64,000 bases of DNA, from the NCBI GenBank assembly GCA_029260555.1, contig JAJDCZ010000058.1, positions 23,282 to 87,281 on the forward strand, given 5' to 3'. Positions 62,075-64,000 of this stretch are shown in pieces. The position numbers were made by a program, and so were the translations under genes. Below the pieces are notes generated by a model. It made no database searches and had not been told where the DNA came from. It was given only the letters and a program-made list of their open reading frames with translations. This DNA is from Phycisphaerales bacterium. Its GTDB lineage: Bacteria; Planctomycetota; Phycisphaerae; Phycisphaerales; UBA1924. The stretch's first letter is position 1, and every line of letters starts with the position of its first letter.

Positions 62075-62514
62075 TTTTTTGAAACATCTGCAAACGCCCC
62101 CCTCCCCCCCCCTCCCCACATCCTCTCCGCGTGCATTCCCCCCCAGCGTTGCACGCTGCCAGATGCTGATCCTGTTTTCCTCTCTGCCTCATTGGCTCAA
62201 GTGCAGCAGCCGCACGGGCTTATCCTATTTTAGTCGAGATGCCAGGCTTCCGGCATCTGATTGTCTCTGGCAATACATGAGCAACTTGTTTTATCTTTGT
62301 TGGCATAATTATGCCGATAATGTACAATCAGATGAGGCAAATTACCTATATCAATCAGACATATATCAAGGAGGCCTGTATGCCGTTGAGAAACAGAGAC
62401 GCTTTGAGACATTTCGCCCTGGTCAGCATGGTTGTGCGCTCAAACCTAAATCCTGATCCATGCGTAGCGTGAGACTTTGTGGAATAATCTGGTCTTTGTT
62501 TGGAGGATCATTCT
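62075..62514. other. Non-coding stretch after tRNA-Ile with C-rich tract
   Basis: Begins with runs C6, C9 and C4 (62097-62117) and C7 (62138-62144). The rest is AT-richer than the surrounding coding DNA. The only frame with a ribosome site is a 30-codon one (listed separately). It is the start of the window's most mobile-looking part. Confidence 0.55.
62380..62472 (+). CDS. Possible small ORF, 30 codons, strong ribosome site
   Basis: ATG at 62380 is five bases after AAGGAGG. The 30-residue product (starts MPLRNRDALRHF, ends NPDPCVA) has no known motif. The strong ribosome site in a region without other genes is the only support; it could also be a decayed gene fragment. Confidence 0.25.
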   Translation: MPLRNRDALRHFALVSMVVRSNLNPDPCVA

Positions 62515-62559
62515 ATGAAGAAGTCGAGATTTACAGAGGAGCAACACTCTTCACATTGA
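62515..62559 (+). pseudogene. Remnant of IS3-family transposase OrfA (first 10 codons)
   Basis: ATG preceded by GGAGG eight bases upstream; it reads MKKSRFTEEQ, the typical opening of IS3-family OrfA proteins, then HSSH and a stop. The rest of the transposase is absent, so this is the front scar of a decayed insertion sequence. No terminal inverted repeat was identified. Confidence 0.6.
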
Positions 62560-62910
62560 TATCGGTTTGTCATTCAGCCATTTACAGTTTGTCATGCTCG
62601 GTTTATCGCCAATGGTAAAAATGCCCCTAAATATCCGAATACACTCTTCACAGCTCTTTTGAAGTTCCTTCTAACATAACCACTATTTCTCTTGAGAATT
62701 GTTATTGACACGAGCAATGAGACTTGTCACACTAAAAACATAAGCGAGCGAGGACGCCCAGGAAGAGAGAGACGAGACACCCCCCTCATCCTGAGTCCTG
62801 TTTGCCGACATTCGTGCAGGATCTGCTTCTGTTGTAGGGGCGGGCGCGTAGTTGGTCGTTCGTCTGGTTGGACTGAATCAAGCCACCAGAGAGACATAGG
62901 AGAAGGTACC
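62560..62910. other. Region between IS3 remnant and RRRR-tail gene
   Basis: About 350 bp. A TTGACA at 62705-62710 followed 17 bases later by CACACT may be a weak promoter for the secreted protein gene. The sequence just upstream of the start (62741-62800) is purine-rich. No further gene is supported. Confidence 0.45.
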
Positions 62911-63666
62911 ATGAGAGTACTCAAAGTTTTTGCGTTAGTTGGCGTTGCCAGCCTCACAACCTCCGCGGTTGCAGACATCACTCCTTATGAGGGAGTAATC
63001 CTCGGTCAGACACAGTCCAATCCTACCCAGTTTGGCAGCATCTACAGCCCCACTTCCCGGTCACCGATCCCCGGAGACACATATGACGCACGCGCCCTCC
63101 TTCAGGATGGTATCAATGCGTTCTTCATCGATGATGTCCCGAATAACCATGCCTTTGGTGGACTCGAAAATGCCGGTAGCAACTTGACTGGCAACGCAGG
63201 TGATGCTTTCCAGATCGCTTCTTTGCACACCAACTTGGGTGCGACCGAATTGGTCCAGGTCGAGATGGGAAACTTTTCTGCCAACGGTGCCCTGAGCGCT
63301 TGGCAACCATTCGCCGGGCTCCTCAGCCCCAACGGCGTGGTCTTCACCTCATGGCGTTTTGATATGGGTGGTATTGCTGCCGGTCCTGATGACATCGCCT
63401 GGGACTTTGATTTTAATGTTATAAACGCCGGCTTTACTGTTTTCGATAGCGCAGGTGCTTCTATCGGCACATTCGCGCTGACAGTCGACAACAGCTCCGC
63501 GAACGCTCTCAGCGGGCTCGGGGTAGTCGGTATTGGTGGCGGAGACATCGGCGGCTTTGATCTGGCCAGCTTCCAGCTCTTCTGGGAGATTGAGAAGATC
63601 CCAGCACCTGGTTCCGTAACCCTTCTTGGCATGTGTGGCCTCATCGCCATGAGGCGTCGTAGATAA
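62911..63666 (+). CDS. Secreted protein with PEP-CTERM-like RRRR tail
   Basis: 251 residues from the ATG at 62911, with AGGAG and AAGG just upstream; the longer open frame (62692) is not supported. Signal peptide (LVGVASLTTSAVAD), a beta-rich domain with Gly/Asn/Asp-rich loops, and C-terminus KIPAPGSVTLLGMCGLIAMR ending in RRRR. This is the same sorting-signal type as the two paralogues near 44-45 kb, but the middle domain is different. A terminator follows. It lies between a decayed IS3 and an IS5 element, in a mobile neighbourhood. Confidence 0.87.
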   Translation: MRVLKVFALVGVASLTTSAVADITPYEGVILGQTQSNPTQFGSIYSPTSRSPIPGDTYDARALLQDGINAFFIDDVPNNHAFGGLENAGSNLTGNAGDAFQIASLHTNLGATELVQVEMGNFSANGALSAWQPFAGLLSPNGVVFTSWRFDMGGIAAGPDDIAWDFDFNVINAGFTVFDSAGASIGTFALTVDNSSANALSGLGVVGIGGGDIGGFDLASFQLFWEIEKIPAPGSVTLLGMCGLIAMRRRR

Positions 63667-63733
63667 CTAAACCATCTTGCGGGAGCTCGCGTTCCTAACC
63701 CGGCCAAGGGTTCCCACGAAACAGATACACCAG

Positions 63734-63765
63734 GGTGGACTCGAAAGGGTCCGCCTTGTTTTTAC
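63734..63765 (+). terminator. Rho-independent terminator after the RRRR-tail gene
   Basis: 11-bp stem (AGGGTGGACTC / GGGTCCGCCTT, three G-U wobbles) closed by a GAAA tetraloop and followed by GTTTTT, 67 bp after the stop codon. Confidence 0.8.
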
Positions 63766-63864
63766 CCGTGATCGCTGTTCTGCCCGATCTCTATCAGATC
63801 AGGAACACAAACAATGAGGCCGTGTGCATAACTGTACTAAACGACTCGGTGCTGCAGGACACTA

Positions 63865-64000
63865 GAGGCTATCCCAGAACCTGTTTGATGAGTAGCAGCG
63901 AGCAACTCAGGTGTAGGAACCCTGCGAAGAGGGCGGTCGACTTTTCCCATCGGATGCACAGCCGACGGTAGTTCTGAAGCCATGCAATCGTGCGCTCCAC
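63865..64000 (-). mobile_element. End of an IS5-family insertion sequence (partial)
   Basis: The element's outer end appears to start at GAGGCTATCCCAGAACC (63865-63881), next to CTAG. It contains the last codons of a transposase and continues past the window. A CTAG target with TA duplication would fit the IS427 group of IS5, but the other end is not visible, so this is inference. Confidence 0.6.
63869..64000 (-). CDS. IS5-family transposase, C-terminal 43 residues
   Basis: The frame runs from the window edge to a TAG at 63869-63871 and reads VERTIAWLQNYRRLCIRWEK at its start, then STALFAGFLHLSCSLLL and IKQVLG. This matches the conserved end of IS5-type DDE transposases, in which the Glu of the VER(T)..W.....R motif is catalytic. 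The N-terminal part lies beyond the right edge, so integrity cannot be judged. The stop lies within the probable terminal inverted repeat. Confidence 0.75.
   Translation of the reverse strand: MERTIAWLQNYRRLCIRWEKSTALFAGFLHLSCSLLLIKQVLG

Noticed and set aside
62079..62456. 125-codon frame just after tRNA-Ile
   Set aside because: It begins in the C-rich tract, has no ribosome site and is low in recognisable structure.
63735..63971. 78-codon plus-strand frame at the right end
   Set aside because: It overlaps the terminator and runs antisense to the IS5 transposase end.
1..64000. CRISPR array or rRNA operon
   Set aside because: No regularly spaced direct repeats and no rRNA-like sequence were seen anywhere in the window.

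Overview
The window reads as a chromosomal segment of a planctomycete, most likely of the class Phycisphaerae or a close relative. This is inferred from gene content: three tandem TPR-GT41 (SPINDLY/OGT-like) glycosyltransferases, secreted proteins ending in a PEP-CTERM-like tail (short hydrophobic helix plus RRRR), a dockerin-like repeat on a secreted subtilase, an MqnB-type futalosine hydrolase, and genes that often lack a strong Shine-Dalgarno site or use GTG/TTG starts. Most of the window is densely coded and looks like vertically inherited core and envelope genes. Only the right end (about 62.0-64.0 kb) looks mobile or accessory.

Layout. 0-4.3 kb (minus): three consecutive TPR-GT41 genes, the last cut by the window edge. 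4.4-10.2 kb (minus): dxr, an RNase E/G with a long charged tail, and ptsI. 10.6-11.7 kb (plus): rho. 11.8-14.2 kb (minus): a zinc-ribbon/TerB-like protein and a secreted protein. 14.5-19.4 kb: ChaN-like lipoprotein, a LOG-family enzyme, a di-haem cytochrome c peroxidase with a clear terminator, and radA. 19.5-28.5 kb (plus): a close-packed run of AsmA-like giant protein, LOG-family protein, lipoprotein, CaCA exchanger and HD-GYP protein. 28.6-31.2 kb: a periplasmic adaptor (HlyD/MacA-like) divergent from mqnB. 31.4-36.8 kb (plus): pilM-pilN-pilO-pilP-like-pilB. 37.0-39.0 kb: acetyl-CoA synthetase. 39.2-40.9 kb (minus): a sulfotransferase-like protein and a type IV prepilin, divergent from an orphan gene whose product joins a TssB-like and a truncated TssC-like (type VI sheath) region. 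42.5-45.2 kb (minus): DoxX, BioY and two paralogous secreted RRRR-tail proteins.

45.5-52.2 kb (minus) is a four-gene unit: a secreted VIT/vWA protein, a secreted DUF4139 protein, an OmpR-type regulator and a histidine kinase with a very large extracytoplasmic region. 52.4-58.8 kb (minus) is a second four-gene unit: a GCS2-type ligase fused to CBS domains, an AstE/aspartoacylase-like zinc deacylase, a gamma-glutamyltranspeptidase and an MFS transporter. It suggests a gamma-glutamyl (or aminoacyl) metabolite pathway. 59-62 kb carries a lipoprotein, a secreted subtilase with a dockerin-like repeat, and tRNA-Ile(GAU). Past the tRNA lie a C-rich tract, a decayed IS3 orfA start, a third RRRR-tail secreted protein with its own terminator, and the end of an IS5-type element running off the window.

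Best candidates for undescribed biology: the orphan TssB-TssC-like fusion beside a prepilin, the GCS2-CBS/deacylase/GGT/MFS operon, and the VIT-vWA/DUF4139/two-component operon. All family assignments come from reading motifs by eye; no database search was run.
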